Below are positions 47,517 to 56,251 of a stretch of DNA of 64,000 bases, piece by piece (the first letter of the stretch is position 1; every line of letters begins with the position of its first letter). Source of the stretch: Desulfobulbaceae bacterium (GTDB lineage: Bacteria; Desulfobacterota; Desulfobulbia; Desulfobulbales; Desulfocapsaceae); assembly GCA_009773475.1 (NCBI GenBank), contig WSXV01000008.1, forward strand, positions 1 through 64,000. Direction: 5' to 3'. Made by a program: the position numbers and the translations under genes. The notes beneath the pieces were generated by a model. That model was not told where the DNA came from and did no database searches. It saw nothing but the letters and a program-made list of their open reading frames with translations.

Positions 47517-48476
47517 ACGGTCTCCTTTTTCTGTTATGTGGTTGGTTTGTGGAGAAACAGCTGGAGAACATTGCAACTGGGCAATCACACCGTAGCTGTT
47601 TTCCACTCTTGACAAATGGTTGGCATAGAATACGAAACTTCAGACTGGAGAGCCCAAAATCTCGTGACCATAAATTACCTGAAATATCGTCATCCCCCTG
47701 TCGGGGGCACATTGAATACCCATGACAGGAGAGATATCTCTCTGAAATGCCCCTGCTGATATAGAAAATCTCTATTTATCATATAGGCCAAGATCGATAA
47801 TATATGGATGCTTTAAATACCTTTAATTGCCAAGACAACACTTTCCCTATAAACGACTTATATTAACTAATACAAACACACATCATCATCATTTGAATTC
47901 ATTATGTGCTTAATTTAACTAGATTCTTGTAAGCAAATTCCCTGCATACATATAGGTAAAATCACTATAATGAATAGTGTTTTTACCTATATGTAAAATC
48001 CCGGACCGATTCTGACTTCTCCCGTGAGCTTCAATAGGACCCCCATCTTCCGATGGGGCAATAAATATGATTCACTGTGTCTAATCGTTTCCAAAGAAGC
48101 AGAGATGAAGCTTACTGAACTGACAGAGAAGTTGGACAAGGAACAAGATAGAAGAGAAGTGGCTCCAAGAATTTGAATAAGCCGTTATCTGCCCCCGTCC
48201 TCAATAAATTCCAGAGAATGTCCTATCTTTTCCTGTAACGAATGCTTCCCCTTCCATTTCAAATGGCGGAAAAGAGGTCGCTGAAGGCGGGCAACTAATT
48301 TAATTTGTTTTCCGATTTTTTTGGGCATATAATAAAAATAAAATCATTCACTCTGGTTTCATTTCTGAATTTACAAAGTTGAAGATCTGCCGCAAACAGC
48401 GGTTTAACGAGGCAACTGCTTGCACCGAGCAAGGCCGTTTGTCCTTATTATTCATCTTTATCAGGAGGATATGATC
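47517..48476. other. 960-base divergent intergenic region between fdnG and hsp20
   Basis: No gene is visible. It holds a long palindrome (47948-47994), a perfect small hairpin CCCCATC-TTCC-GATGGGG (48041-48058) and A+T-rich tracts. It must contain the promoters of both flanking operons, but I could not assign a sigma-54 or sigma-32 site with confidence. Confidence 0.5.
47948..47994. repeat. 47-bp palindrome with 14-base perfect arms
   Basis: ACATATAGGTAAAA (47948-47961) is the exact reverse complement of TTTTACCTATATGT (47981-47994). Inside, CACTAT pairs with ATAGTG around a five-base loop. No T-run follows on either strand. It could be an operator, a protein-binding palindrome or a miniature mobile element; position does not decide. 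Confidence 0.7.
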
Positions 48477-48932
48477 ATGTTTGATTTATTGCCATTCAAG
48501 CGTCGCAGTGAAGTTCCAAACGTCTTTTCGGAGATGGATGATATGGTCAAGAAAATGTGGTTTGACTTCCCTTTCCACAACCTCGGCGAAGACGTTAATC
48601 TAGCATGGACCCCCCGTCTCGATGTCAGCGAAACAGACACGACCCTGGAGGTCGTTGCCGATCTCCCCGGAATGGACAAAAAAGACATCAATGTCTCTCT
48701 GGATGGGGATCTGTTGACTATCAAGGGCGAAAAGAAAGAGGTCAAAGAGAAAAAGGACAAACACTATCACTCCATCGAACGGCGCAGCGGATCCTTTTAT
48801 CGGGCGGTGAGACTACCGGCAGAGGTGGAAAACGACAAAATTGAGGCAGCTTTTAAAGACGGGGTGCTCACCCTGACGCTTCCGAAATCAAAAGAAGCTG
48901 CCAAAAAAGTGGCCCAGATAGAAATAAAATAA
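48477..48932 (+). CDS. Small heat shock protein Hsp20
   Basis: 151 residues from the ATG at 48477, which has AGGAGG eight bases upstream (an ATG two codons earlier is too close). The alpha-crystallin domain (about 44-135) has PRLDVSETDTTLEVVADLPGM, GDLLTIKGEKK, RRSGSFYRAVRLPAEV and FKDGVLTLTLPKS. It has the usual hydrophobic-acidic N-terminus and a KVAQIEIK tail with the IxI motif. It is an ATP-independent chaperone that binds unfolding proteins. Monocistronic. Confidence 0.93.
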   Translation: MFDLLPFKRRSEVPNVFSEMDDMVKKMWFDFPFHNLGEDVNLAWTPRLDVSETDTTLEVVADLPGMDKKDINVSLDGDLLTIKGEKKEVKEKKDKHYHSIERRSGSFYRAVRLPAEVENDKIEAAFKDGVLTLTLPKSKEAAKKVAQIEIK

Positions 48933-49051
48933 AGGTTCATATGACTCTCAATGAAACCGGGGTCTGAGGACATCATTCGATGAACTCAGACCCCGACTGA
49001 TTTTCAGCTCCCAAGAACAGCAAGGCCTCATGCAACGGTTCAAACTTCCTT

Positions 49052-49270
49052 TCAGGTCATGCGAATGCGCTCACAGTCTGGACAGATCCAGGTCGGCCCG
49101 TTACTGATCCCCCACAGATTTTCTTTAAAACAGTCCTCGCAGATCATAAACCCGCAGGGGCAGCTCAGGCAGTAGGGTTTCTTGGCCTTGCAGCAATGAC
49201 ACTGGTATTCGCCAAGCTTTCTTCGCCGATACCCGGCGCCTTCGGGCTTATTCTCACTTTTTTCGGTCAT
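49052..49270 (-). CDS. Cysteine-rich zinc-ribbon-like protein
   Basis: 72 residues from an ATG at 49270 whose ATGA overlaps the cutA stop. It carries YQCHCCKAKKPYCLSCPCGF, then CEDCFKENLW and ICPDCERIR, that is five cysteine pairs or near pairs in 50 residues, suggesting one or two zinc sites. I do not recognise a named family. Coupling to cutA suggests the two are made together. Confidence 0.65.
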   Translation of the reverse strand: MTEKSENKPEGAGYRRRKLGEYQCHCCKAKKPYCLSCPCGFMICEDCFKENLWGISNGPTWICPDCERIRMT

Positions 49271-49587
49271 CGCTTCAACTCCTCTTCCAACCATTGTTGA
49301 TACCCTTCACTGAGATGGGTAATGACTGTGGCAATAATCTCCGGAACCTCATACGGGTGCGAGTCACGGATAACCTGCTCCAGCTCCTTGTACCGTAACT
49401 CATCGCTCTTCATCGTCAGGAGGTATTCATCGGTGCAGACGATTTTTCCCTGCCACCAGTAAGAGCTGCTGATAGGCCCGGAAATCTGGGCACAGGCGAT
49501 GAGCCGTTTCTGCAGAAGAAGCGTACTCAGCTTTTCAGCATCCGCGGGACTCTCCAGGGTAGTGGTAATCAGCAGTGGCACATCCAT
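49267..49587 (-). CDS. cutA: Divalent-cation tolerance protein CutA
   Basis: A 106-residue protein with the CutA pattern: LITTTLESPADAEKLSTLLLQKRLIACAQ, SSSYWWQGKI, EYLLTMKS and HPYEVPEIIA. CutA forms very stable trimers of ferredoxin-like fold; links to copper tolerance are old and the true role is unclear. First gene of a two-gene minus-strand unit. Confidence 0.92.
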   Translation of the reverse strand: MDVPLLITTTLESPADAEKLSTLLLQKRLIACAQISGPISSSYWWQGKIVCTDEYLLTMKSDELRYKELEQVIRDSHPYEVPEIIATVITHLSEGYQQWLEEELKR

Positions 49588-49757
49588 ACGACACCCTCCT
49601 TTCGCATTACTTTAATCGTCTTCATTGTTTGACCACTTTCTTTTTTCCGGATATTAGAATACCTTAGGGGCTGTTCACGAACAAATCAGGCCATTGCTCG
49701 CCGGCAACTCAGGCGCAATACATCATCACTTGCAACCATAAAAGAGACCAAGAAAAA

Positions 49758-50612
49758 ATGCTCCTGGCAATTGATATCGGCAACTCTCACACCGTCCTCG
49801 GATTGTTCCACCACGACCAGCTTATCGGGCAATGGCGATTCCACTCAGACCGGGATCGCACCGAGGATGAGCTGGCCATTCAATGCCATGGACTCTTTTC
49901 CCTGATCGGCACGGACATCCGCGAGATTTCCCAGTGCATTCTGGTCAGCGTGGTGCCAACTCTGGAAAAAATATGGGCTTCCTGGTGCCGGAAGCACCTT
50001 TCAGCCCAGTTGGCACAACCGCTTCAAGTGGTGACAGCGGAGTGGATAAGGCAGCACCTGGCCATCCACACCGAGTATCCCGAAGAGGTCGGGGCCGACC
50101 GGCTGGTCAACAGTATTGCCGCCTGGCAGAAATATCAATGCAAGCTGGTGATTATTGACTTTGGCACCGCCATCACCTTCGATTGCGTGACGGCTGGCGG
50201 GGAGTTTATTGGTGGCCTGATCCTGCCGGGGATCAACATTTCGCTTACGGCCCTCTCGACCCATACCGCCAAATTACCGCCCATTGACCTGAGTGTCGGG
50301 CCGGACAAGGTCATTGGCACCAATACCATCCAGGCCATGAAAAGCGGCGTTCTCCATGGCTATGGGGCCCTGGTGGATGGGCTGATTCAGCGAATTCTGG
50401 CGGAGATGCCGGAGTCTCACGAAACATGCAAGGTGATTGCCACCGGCGGCATGGCCCACCTTATCGTCCCCTACAGCCAGGCCATCTCCGAGGTTGACCC
50501 CACCCTCACCCTTTCCGGCCTCCATTTTCTTTCCACCCATTGCCGGAGCACTGACCCGGACGAGAGCGGTGCCGCTGATGCCCGCAATAACCCAGGAGCA
50601 AATAATGGTTAA
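49758..50612 (+). CDS. coaX: Type III pantothenate kinase
   Basis: A 284-residue ASKHA-fold kinase with LAIDIGNSHTVLGLF (phosphate 1 site), PEEVGADRLVNSIAAW (about 112-127), VIIDFGTAITFDCV (phosphate 2) and GGLILPGI. The C-terminus has VIATGGMAHLI. It phosphorylates pantothenate in coenzyme A synthesis. The end overlaps the start of the LD-carboxypeptidase gene by eight bases. Confidence 0.93.
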   Translation: MLLAIDIGNSHTVLGLFHHDQLIGQWRFHSDRDRTEDELAIQCHGLFSLIGTDIREISQCILVSVVPTLEKIWASWCRKHLSAQLAQPLQVVTAEWIRQHLAIHTEYPEEVGADRLVNSIAAWQKYQCKLVIIDFGTAITFDCVTAGGEFIGGLILPGINISLTALSTHTAKLPPIDLSVGPDKVIGTNTIQAMKSGVLHGYGALVDGLIQRILAEMPESHETCKVIATGGMAHLIVPYSQAISEVDPTLTLSGLHFLSTHCRSTDPDESGAADARNNPGANNG

Positions 50613-51540
50613 ATCAGCAATTCCACCAGAAATTCCTGCCCCGCTCAAGCCCGGCGCGGTCATCGGGATCATCGCTCCAGCAGGCCAGGTCCGCGACCTG
50701 GAGGGATTTCAGGCCGGGGTCCAGATCCTTGCAGAGATGGGATTTGAGGCCAGATTCCCTCGTGAACTCTGGGCCGGGCAGGGGTATCTGGCCGACAGCG
50801 ATGTCAACCGCGCAGAAGAGCTGAACCGAATGTGGGCCGACCCGCAAATCTCAGCCCTTCTTTGCCTGCGCGGCGGCTACGGCTGCCTGCGCATGGCCGG
50901 CAGGATTGATCTGACCCAGGTCCGCAATCAGCCCAAATTCCTCATTGGTTTCTCCGACATCACGGTCCTGCACACCCACCTCTTTCAACAGGCAGGGCTT
51001 GTTTCCCTGCACGGGCCCACCCTTTCTACCCTTGCCACCAGTGACAAAGATTCCCTGGAACGATTCCATCAGTGCCTGACCGGCAAGTGGCGAGCTCCCC
51101 TGCAAATAAAGGGGGTGGAAATTTTACGGGGAGGAGATGAAATCAAAGGCCGTCTCATCGGCGGTAACCTGAGCACCCTGCTCTCCCTGCTGGCCACCCC
51201 CTTTGAGCCGGATTTTACCGGGCAGATCCTTTTTCTTGAGGATGTGGGCGAACCACTCTACCGCATTGACCGCATGCTGACCCAGCTCTGGCTGGCGGGC
51301 AGACTGCAGAAGCCTGCCGGGATAATCCTTGGTGATTTCTCCCTGACCAGGGGGATGGAGACCAACGAAAAAGTCAGCCATCACGAAGCGATATGGGACC
51401 GGGTTTTGCAACTCACCGCCGCTACAGGGATTCCGGTGTGGGGCGGATTCCCCTTTGGGCACGGACCCGCCAACATGGTCCTGCCCCATGGCGCCGAGAC
51501 AATCATGGACAGCGGAAACGGCAAGCTGTTCTTTCTATAA
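50605..51540 (+). CDS. ldcA: LD-carboxypeptidase (peptidase S66)
   Basis: 311 residues from the ATG at 50605, with AGGAG seven bases upstream and inside the end of coaX. The motifs are GIIAPAG at the N-terminus, LCLRGGYGCLRM, FLIGFSDITVLH with the nucleophilic Ser (about residue 114), LFLEDVGEPLYRIDRML with the catalytic Glu, and FPFGHGPANMVLPHGAE with the His. It trims the terminal D-Ala from tetrapeptides in murein recycling. Confidence 0.92.
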   Translation: MVKSAIPPEIPAPLKPGAVIGIIAPAGQVRDLEGFQAGVQILAEMGFEARFPRELWAGQGYLADSDVNRAEELNRMWADPQISALLCLRGGYGCLRMAGRIDLTQVRNQPKFLIGFSDITVLHTHLFQQAGLVSLHGPTLSTLATSDKDSLERFHQCLTGKWRAPLQIKGVEILRGGDEIKGRLIGGNLSTLLSLLATPFEPDFTGQILFLEDVGEPLYRIDRMLTQLWLAGRLQKPAGIILGDFSLTRGMETNEKVSHHEAIWDRVLQLTAATGIPVWGGFPFGHGPANMVLPHGAETIMDSGNGKLFFL

Positions 51541-51576
51541 AAAAAGCCTCCATCAAGGGGATGAACCTCCCCTGCT

Positions 51577-53106
51577 TCACGCCATACGCCGATACTGGAT
51601 GGCCTCGGCCACATGCCCGAGTTGCAAAGATTCACTGCGATCCATGTCGGCAATGGTGCGGGCGATCTTCAAGATCCGATGATAGCCCCGCGCTGAGAGA
51701 CCAAGCTGCTCCACGCTTTTTTCCAGAAGCCTCGTTGAAGGCGCGTCCAGGACACAATATTTCCGAATATCTTTAGGCCCCATCTGGCCGTTGCAGAACA
51801 CCAGCCCCTGACGATCATGGCGCTCGTAGCGTTTTCGCTGCACCTCGCGGGTTGCATCCACCCGCGCCTTGATATCGGCGGATGATTCCCCCTGCCGCTC
51901 GGCGCTCATCTCCTTGAACGGCAACGCCGCCACTTCCAGATGGAGATCAATGCGATCGAGCAAGGGCCCGGAAACCCGGCTGGTATAATTGTGAATCTGG
52001 GCCGGATTGCAGACGCACTCCTTTCGACTATCCCCATAAAAGCCGCATGGGCAGGGATTCATAGCCACCGCCAGCACCACCCTGGCCGGAAACTTGAGGC
52101 TGAGATTGGCCCGGGCAATGGTCACAGTTCCATCTTCCAGGGGCTGGCGCAGCACCTCAAGAACATGCTTTTTGAATTCGGGAAGTTCATCGAGAAACAG
52201 CACCCCGTTATGGGCCAGCGACACCTCACCCGGACGGGGAATCTGACCTCCGCCGATGAGGCCGGCGTCGGAGATGGTATGATGCGGGGAACGAAACGGG
52301 CGGGTGGCAATCAGCGGCATATCCTCTGGGAGCAGGCCGATAATGGAATAGATCTTCGAGGTTTCCAGGGCCTCGGCAAAACTGAGATCGGGCAGGATGG
52401 TGGGAAGACGGCGGGCCAGCATAGTCTTTCCGGAACCAGGCGGCCCTTTGAGTAAAATATTATGGCCTCCGGAGGCGGCAATTTCCAGAGCCCGCTTCAC
52501 ATGTTCCTGGCCCTTGACCTCATTGAAATCCACATCATAGTGTCTGGCCCGGGCAAAAGAGGTGGCTGGATCAATATGAAAGGGAAGACACTCCTGCTTG
52601 TCAGCAAAAAACTCAACGGCCTGATGCAGGGTATCAATGGCAATGACATCGATACCATCCACCACCGCCGCCTCCATCTTGTTGGCCTCCGGAACAAGAA
52701 TCCCCTGCATGCCGAGATCCCGCGCCGCCAGGGTAATGGGCAACACACCCCGCACCGAACGGACTCCGCCATCAAGGGAAAGCTCGCCAAGCACCCAATA
52801 GCGACCCAGCTTATTGCTCTCCAGGGTTCCGGTTGCCGCCAGAATCCCCAGGGCCATGGGCAGATCAAACCCGGCTCCCCCTTTTTTGATATCCGCCGGC
52901 GCCAGATTCACGGTGATTCGACGCTGGGGAAACTCGTAGCCACAGTTTCTGATCGCCGCCTTGACCCGATCCTTACTCTCGCGTACGCTCCCGTCGGGCA
53001 AGCCCACCGTGGTAAAGACCGGCAGCCCCAGGGCAATATCCACCTCGACTTCCACCGCCAGACCATCCACCCCAGCCACCGCGCCACTTTGTATTTTTGC
53101 CAGCAT
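51577..53106 (-). CDS. comM: YifB/ComM-family Mg-chelatase-like AAA+ ATPase
   Basis: A 509-residue protein. An N-terminal Lon-S16-like domain (about 1-170) starts MLAKIQSGAVAGVDGLAVEVEVD. The AAA+ domain has Walker A LLKGPPGSGKTMLARRLP and Walker B GVLFLDELPEF. A zinc-like PCPCGFYGDSRKECVC segment precedes the C-terminal Mg-chelatase domain (LSARGYHRILKIARTIADM). ComM is a hexameric branch-migration helicase important in natural transformation. It is a single gene on the minus strand, convergent with ldcA. Confidence 0.92.
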   Translation of the reverse strand: MLAKIQSGAVAGVDGLAVEVEVDIALGLPVFTTVGLPDGSVRESKDRVKAAIRNCGYEFPQRRITVNLAPADIKKGGAGFDLPMALGILAATGTLESNKLGRYWVLGELSLDGGVRSVRGVLPITLAARDLGMQGILVPEANKMEAAVVDGIDVIAIDTLHQAVEFFADKQECLPFHIDPATSFARARHYDVDFNEVKGQEHVKRALEIAASGGHNILLKGPPGSGKTMLARRLPTILPDLSFAEALETSKIYSIIGLLPEDMPLIATRPFRSPHHTISDAGLIGGGQIPRPGEVSLAHNGVLFLDELPEFKKHVLEVLRQPLEDGTVTIARANLSLKFPARVVLAVAMNPCPCGFYGDSRKECVCNPAQIHNYTSRVSGPLLDRIDLHLEVAALPFKEMSAERQGESSADIKARVDATREVQRKRYERHDRQGLVFCNGQMGPKDIRKYCVLDAPSTRLLEKSVEQLGLSARGYHRILKIARTIADMDRSESLQLGHVAEAIQYRRMA

Positions 53107-53652
53107 GAAATTCTATGGATCCTCGTTGTTTCAAATGGGTAAGGATGAATGGGGACTGTGCGGAAAATGGCCTACGTTGAGCCTCTCGGAGCCTCAGTTT
53201 GCTCCATGAAAAATACAGACCTTTTTCAAAAAGACCGGATCGACATCATGACTAACGCCCCCTTGCGGCATTTTTAAGTGCCCAGAATGCTTATAAATGG
53301 GACTAACAGCCTATGATACCGAGTTGAATTCATGGCGTCACCTTAATTTTTTCAGCATGCACTCCCGTTGTTCCGGAATTCATTTGACTGGTTGACCACT
53401 GAATTCCCACGGATATTTCTTCCTCTTTGTTATCATGGAACACCTGCTTGATGAGTTCCTGCCCACTCTTAAAGAAGTCTTCCCTTGTTCAACCCCACCT
53501 GAAATACTGACCTGTAAATAAAGTAGACAAAACATGAAGTCCGGTTAGAGTGCGCTGTCAGAAAAAACTCCACAGTATTGCATCTGGGGGGATATGAGGA
53601 ATACGAGTACGCCAAGGTTTATTGGGAACCGCTTCAAGATGAAGGTGTTTTT
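53107..53652. other. Intergenic stretch between comM and the LrgA-like gene
   Basis: No intact gene. On the minus strand a 53-codon open stretch (53330-53488) ends in a stop and reads as protein-like sequence (SGQELIKQVFHDN, VGIQWSTSQMNSG) but has no start codon with a ribosome site and begins after a stop. It may be the tail of a lost gene. The rest shows nothing that I can assign. Confidence 0.4.
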
Positions 53653-54024
53653 TTGAAAAATATACTAAAAATCGTAGGGCAAACATTTCTTCTCTGGGTC
53701 ATTTACTATCTGGGAACCTTGATCGTAAATTATTTCCACATCCCGCTGCCGGGCAGTGTGCTGGGCATACTTATCCTGTTTGTCTTGCTGTCCATCGGGG
53801 TCATCAAAGAACAGTGGCTGATAGCAGCAGTCAATCCCTTACTCAAGCATCTGTCCTTTTTCTTTATTCCCATTGCCGTGGAGTTAATGCAATGGGGAGA
53901 TTTGTTTATAAAAAAAGGGCACCTCCTGTTTTTACCCCTGGTGGTCAGCACCCTGGTTGCATTGCTGGCAACAGGCGGAGTCGTTGAACTTCTCACCAAA
54001 AGCAACAAACAGGTAAAGGAGTAA
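53653..54024 (+). CDS. LrgA/CidA-like membrane protein
   Basis: About 123 residues from a TTG at 53653, which has GAAGG seven bases upstream; a longer frame from 53578 adds a charged segment unlike the family. Four membrane helices are visible, with FHIPLPGSVLGILILFVLLS and FFFIPIAVELMQWGDLF, the CidA/LrgA signatures (PGSVxG and FFIPxxVGxM-like). These holin-like proteins pair with LrgB/CidB and have been linked to cell lysis and to export of small organic acids. Confidence 0.85.
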   Translation: MKNILKIVGQTFLLWVIYYLGTLIVNYFHIPLPGSVLGILILFVLLSIGVIKEQWLIAAVNPLLKHLSFFFIPIAVELMQWGDLFIKKGHLLFLPLVVSTLVALLATGGVVELLTKSNKQVKE

Positions 54025-54029
54025 TCGAC

Positions 54030-54719
54030 ATGCAGAGTTTAACCATGACAGCGTTTACCATATTGCTCACCATCGGCATTTATTTCATCAGCCTGAGAAT
54101 CTATCAGAAGATAAAAATACCGTTTTTGACCCCTCTGCTGATCAGCACGACGGCCATCATCCTTGTCTTGATCTCTTCGGGCATCACATTTGAACAGTAC
54201 AAGCCCGGCAAGTCTATTATGACCTTCTTACTGGGCCCGGCCACAGTCGGACTGGCCCTGCCACTTTATCTGAACCGGCAACTTCTGCGCAAAATGCTTC
54301 TTCCCATACTGCTTGGGATTGTCTGCGGTTCCATCTCTACCGTAACCACCGCCGTGGTCCTGGCCAAGCTGAGTGGACTTGATGCATTGCTGGTGACCTC
54401 CATGGCCACTAAATCAATAACTGCCCCCATTGCCATCGAGATCTCCCGGATTATCGGCGGCGACCCGGCCATTGCCGTTGCCTTCGTGGTTTTTACCGGC
54501 ACGCTCGGTTCGATGATCGGCGCCAGCTTCCTTTCCCTCTGCAAAATCAACACCCCCGTCGCCCGAGGGCTCGCCATGGGCCTTGCCGCTCACGGCCAAG
54601 GCACGGCCACGATCCTGCATGAAGGACAACTTCAGGGAGCAATGGCAGGAGTGGCCATGGCCTTGTCGGCGATTTTCGTTTCATTTATTGCCCCGTTTTA
54701 TATCCCCTGGCTTTTGTGA
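54030..54719 (+). CDS. LrgB/CidB-like membrane protein
   Basis: A 229-residue membrane protein of the LrgB family with about seven helices and the motifs FLLGPATVGLALPLYLNR, SMATKSITAPIAIEISRIIGG and GLAMGLAAHGQGTATIL (HGxGTA). It starts five bases after the LrgA-like gene. LrgAB-type pairs are proposed transporters or anti-holins; which of the two applies here is unknown. Confidence 0.9.
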   Translation: MQSLTMTAFTILLTIGIYFISLRIYQKIKIPFLTPLLISTTAIILVLISSGITFEQYKPGKSIMTFLLGPATVGLALPLYLNRQLLRKMLLPILLGIVCGSISTVTTAVVLAKLSGLDALLVTSMATKSITAPIAIEISRIIGGDPAIAVAFVVFTGTLGSMIGASFLSLCKINTPVARGLAMGLAAHGQGTATILHEGQLQGAMAGVAMALSAIFVSFIAPFYIPWLL

Positions 54720-54865
54720 AAAGGGGGCAGCTTATCTGGTTTGAGCAGGCGCGGAATGGATTCGAAAAGGAGATTGGCAGGAAGGGTTTGTAAGTTTGCT
54801 CAATGAGAGAGCTATATACTGTAGAAAGCAACGAGGACTCAGGATTTTCAAGAGTCAAATCAAAA

Positions 54866-55270
54866 CTAAGCGGAGTGATATTCCCGGATAAGGGCCTCAA
54901 TTCCAGCCACCTGCTCTTTGGAAAGGGTGCCGAACCTGACACCTCTTCGACGGATTTTAACGGGATCGTCTTTCTGGTCAGCCAGAACTTTGTAAATAGG
55001 ATGGTTCTTGTCAGTGACTTCCGCATCATAGGTGGTGACCAGAGCGACGTTCTCCACATTATGCCTGTCACCAAAAAGCGTAAAAAGTTCAGGACTATCC
55101 TGCGGCCAGCCGTCCTCTTCATGGTAGAAAAAAGCAAGCCCACCCGTGCTGATATCAACGATTAAACCCGGAAGCACCATGGGATCACTCCGAAATACTG
55201 CAAAAGAGCCGAGCTCAACCTCATAACGGATACTCGTTCTCTTGTTCTGGTCTGTCTGTTCTGGTCTCAT
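54866..55270 (-). CDS. PilZ-domain protein
   Basis: About 134 residues from the ATG at 55270 (AGGG upstream; a further start lies eight codons earlier). The c-di-GMP-binding motif appears as KRTSIRYEV (RxxxR) and, about 35 residues later, DISTGGLAF ((D/N)xSxxG). The end has RRRGVRFGTLSKEQ, typical of stand-alone PilZ proteins. It should act as a c-di-GMP effector. It is a single gene, convergent with lrgB. Confidence 0.85.
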   Translation of the reverse strand: MRPEQTDQNKRTSIRYEVELGSFAVFRSDPMVLPGLIVDISTGGLAFFYHEEDGWPQDSPELFTLFGDRHNVENVALVTTYDAEVTDKNHPIYKVLADQKDDPVKIRRRGVRFGTLSKEQVAGIEALIREYHSA

Positions 55271-55550
55271 GATCTGCCCTGTAGATAAAATCACATTTTC
55301 AACGCATCCGCCAACCCTTCCAGGTCACCCTGATTTTCCCCTATATACCCTATTCATCTTTCAAAGTCCAAGTTGAATCATGGAGTTCCGTACCCCCTTG
55401 CGGAAGTTACCAAAACACCATTCGCAGAGACAATGAATATTAAAGCAGTAATGGCAAGCTCATCAAATATTTTGGAAAAATATTGACGCCCAGTGCCTTT
55501 ATCTTTTTTCAGAATGACATAAGTATAAGCAGATAAGGGGAATGTCAGAA

Positions 55551-55657
55551 TAAAAAGGTCGGAATAAATTTAAATCTTGATTCAGCATACGAAAAAGCAT
55601 AGGCTCACTCCTGGGTAAATTTTTGTGAACAAATTTAACTCTGCCCCCTTTAACTCA
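55551..55657. mobile_element. Transposase-less RAYT-type relic
   Basis: The segment 55551-55632 aligns with the leader of the RAYT gene (59901-59981): AAATTTAAAT, ATACGAAAAAGCATA and CTCAC are shared in order, with about three quarters of positions matching. It runs into ACAAATTTAACTCTGCCCCC, a typical end of such elements (55629-55657). It looks like a deletion derivative or miniature form that has both ends but no transposase. Confidence 0.6.
55629..55657 (+). repeat. 29-bp direct repeat, left of the YchJ/YkgJ pair
   Basis: This repeat reads ACAAATTTAACTCTGCCCCC followed by CTTTAACTCA. It recurs at 57088-57116 in the same orientation with two or three differences. The two copies bracket the genes at 55764 and 56252. 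Confidence 0.75.
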
Positions 55658-55763
55658 ATCATTCTTAAGCTAATTGCTATCTTTGCGATTTGAATCTGAA
55701 TTGTTAGGACTGAGAATGATACAATCATCCAGGATGAAGATGTTTATTTAAGGAAAATTCATT

Positions 55764-56249
55764 ATGACATTATGCCCATGTGGTTCAACACGCGCCTTTG
55801 ACGAGTGTTGCGGTCCAATTATAGCTGGAGCCCCTGCCTCTACAGCTGAAGCCTTAATGCGCTCGCGCTATACCGCTTTTGCCAATCGAACGCTGGATCA
55901 CGTTGAGCGTACGCATGCGCCTGAGGTTCGTGATGATTTTAATCGCGCTGAAGCAGAGCGTCTGGCCGAAGAATGTGAATGGAAGAGTTTGGAGATACGT
56001 AGAGCAACTGAAACAGGCGATACCGCCGAGATTGAGTTTGTGGTGCAATTTCGCCGGGAACAGCACACCATAACCCAGGCAGCAACATCTTGTTTTCGTC
56101 GTGACAATGGTCAGTGGCTGTATATCAGCAATACCCTGAATCCACAAATCACCCAGCACGTTACGAAAGTCGGGCGGAACGATCCTTGTCCTTGTAATTC
56201 TGGCAAAAAAGCCAAAAAATGCTGTGGCACAACCACGGAGCTGAAGTAA
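55764..56249 (+). CDS. ychJ: YchJ-family SEC-C motif protein
   Basis: A 161-residue protein with an N-terminal SEC-C motif CPCGSTRAFDECCGP, the YchJ core (STAEALMRSRYTAFANRTLDHVERTH and VVQFRREQH), and a second SEC-C motif at the C-terminus, NDPCPCNSGKKAKKCCG. SEC-C motifs bind zinc. The family is widespread and of unknown function. It precedes the YkgJ-like gene by two bases, and both lie between direct repeats. Confidence 0.88.
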   Translation: MTLCPCGSTRAFDECCGPIIAGAPASTAEALMRSRYTAFANRTLDHVERTHAPEVRDDFNRAEAERLAEECEWKSLEIRRATETGDTAEIEFVVQFRREQHTITQAATSCFRRDNGQWLYISNTLNPQITQHVTKVGRNDPCPCNSGKKAKKCCGTTTELK

Positions 56250-56251
56250 GT

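Larger units (their letters stand above)
55271..55763. other. 490-base intergenic stretch with transposon relics
   Basis: No gene is visible. Its right half (55551-55657) matches sequences that flank the REP-associated transposase at 59994 and a short repeat at 57088, described separately. The left half shows nothing that I can assign. Confidence 0.6.

Noticed and set aside
47517..47700. A sigma-54 promoter for fdnG
   Set aside because: TTGC-like words occur, but I cannot place a GG and GC pair at -24/-12 spacing with a convincing match.
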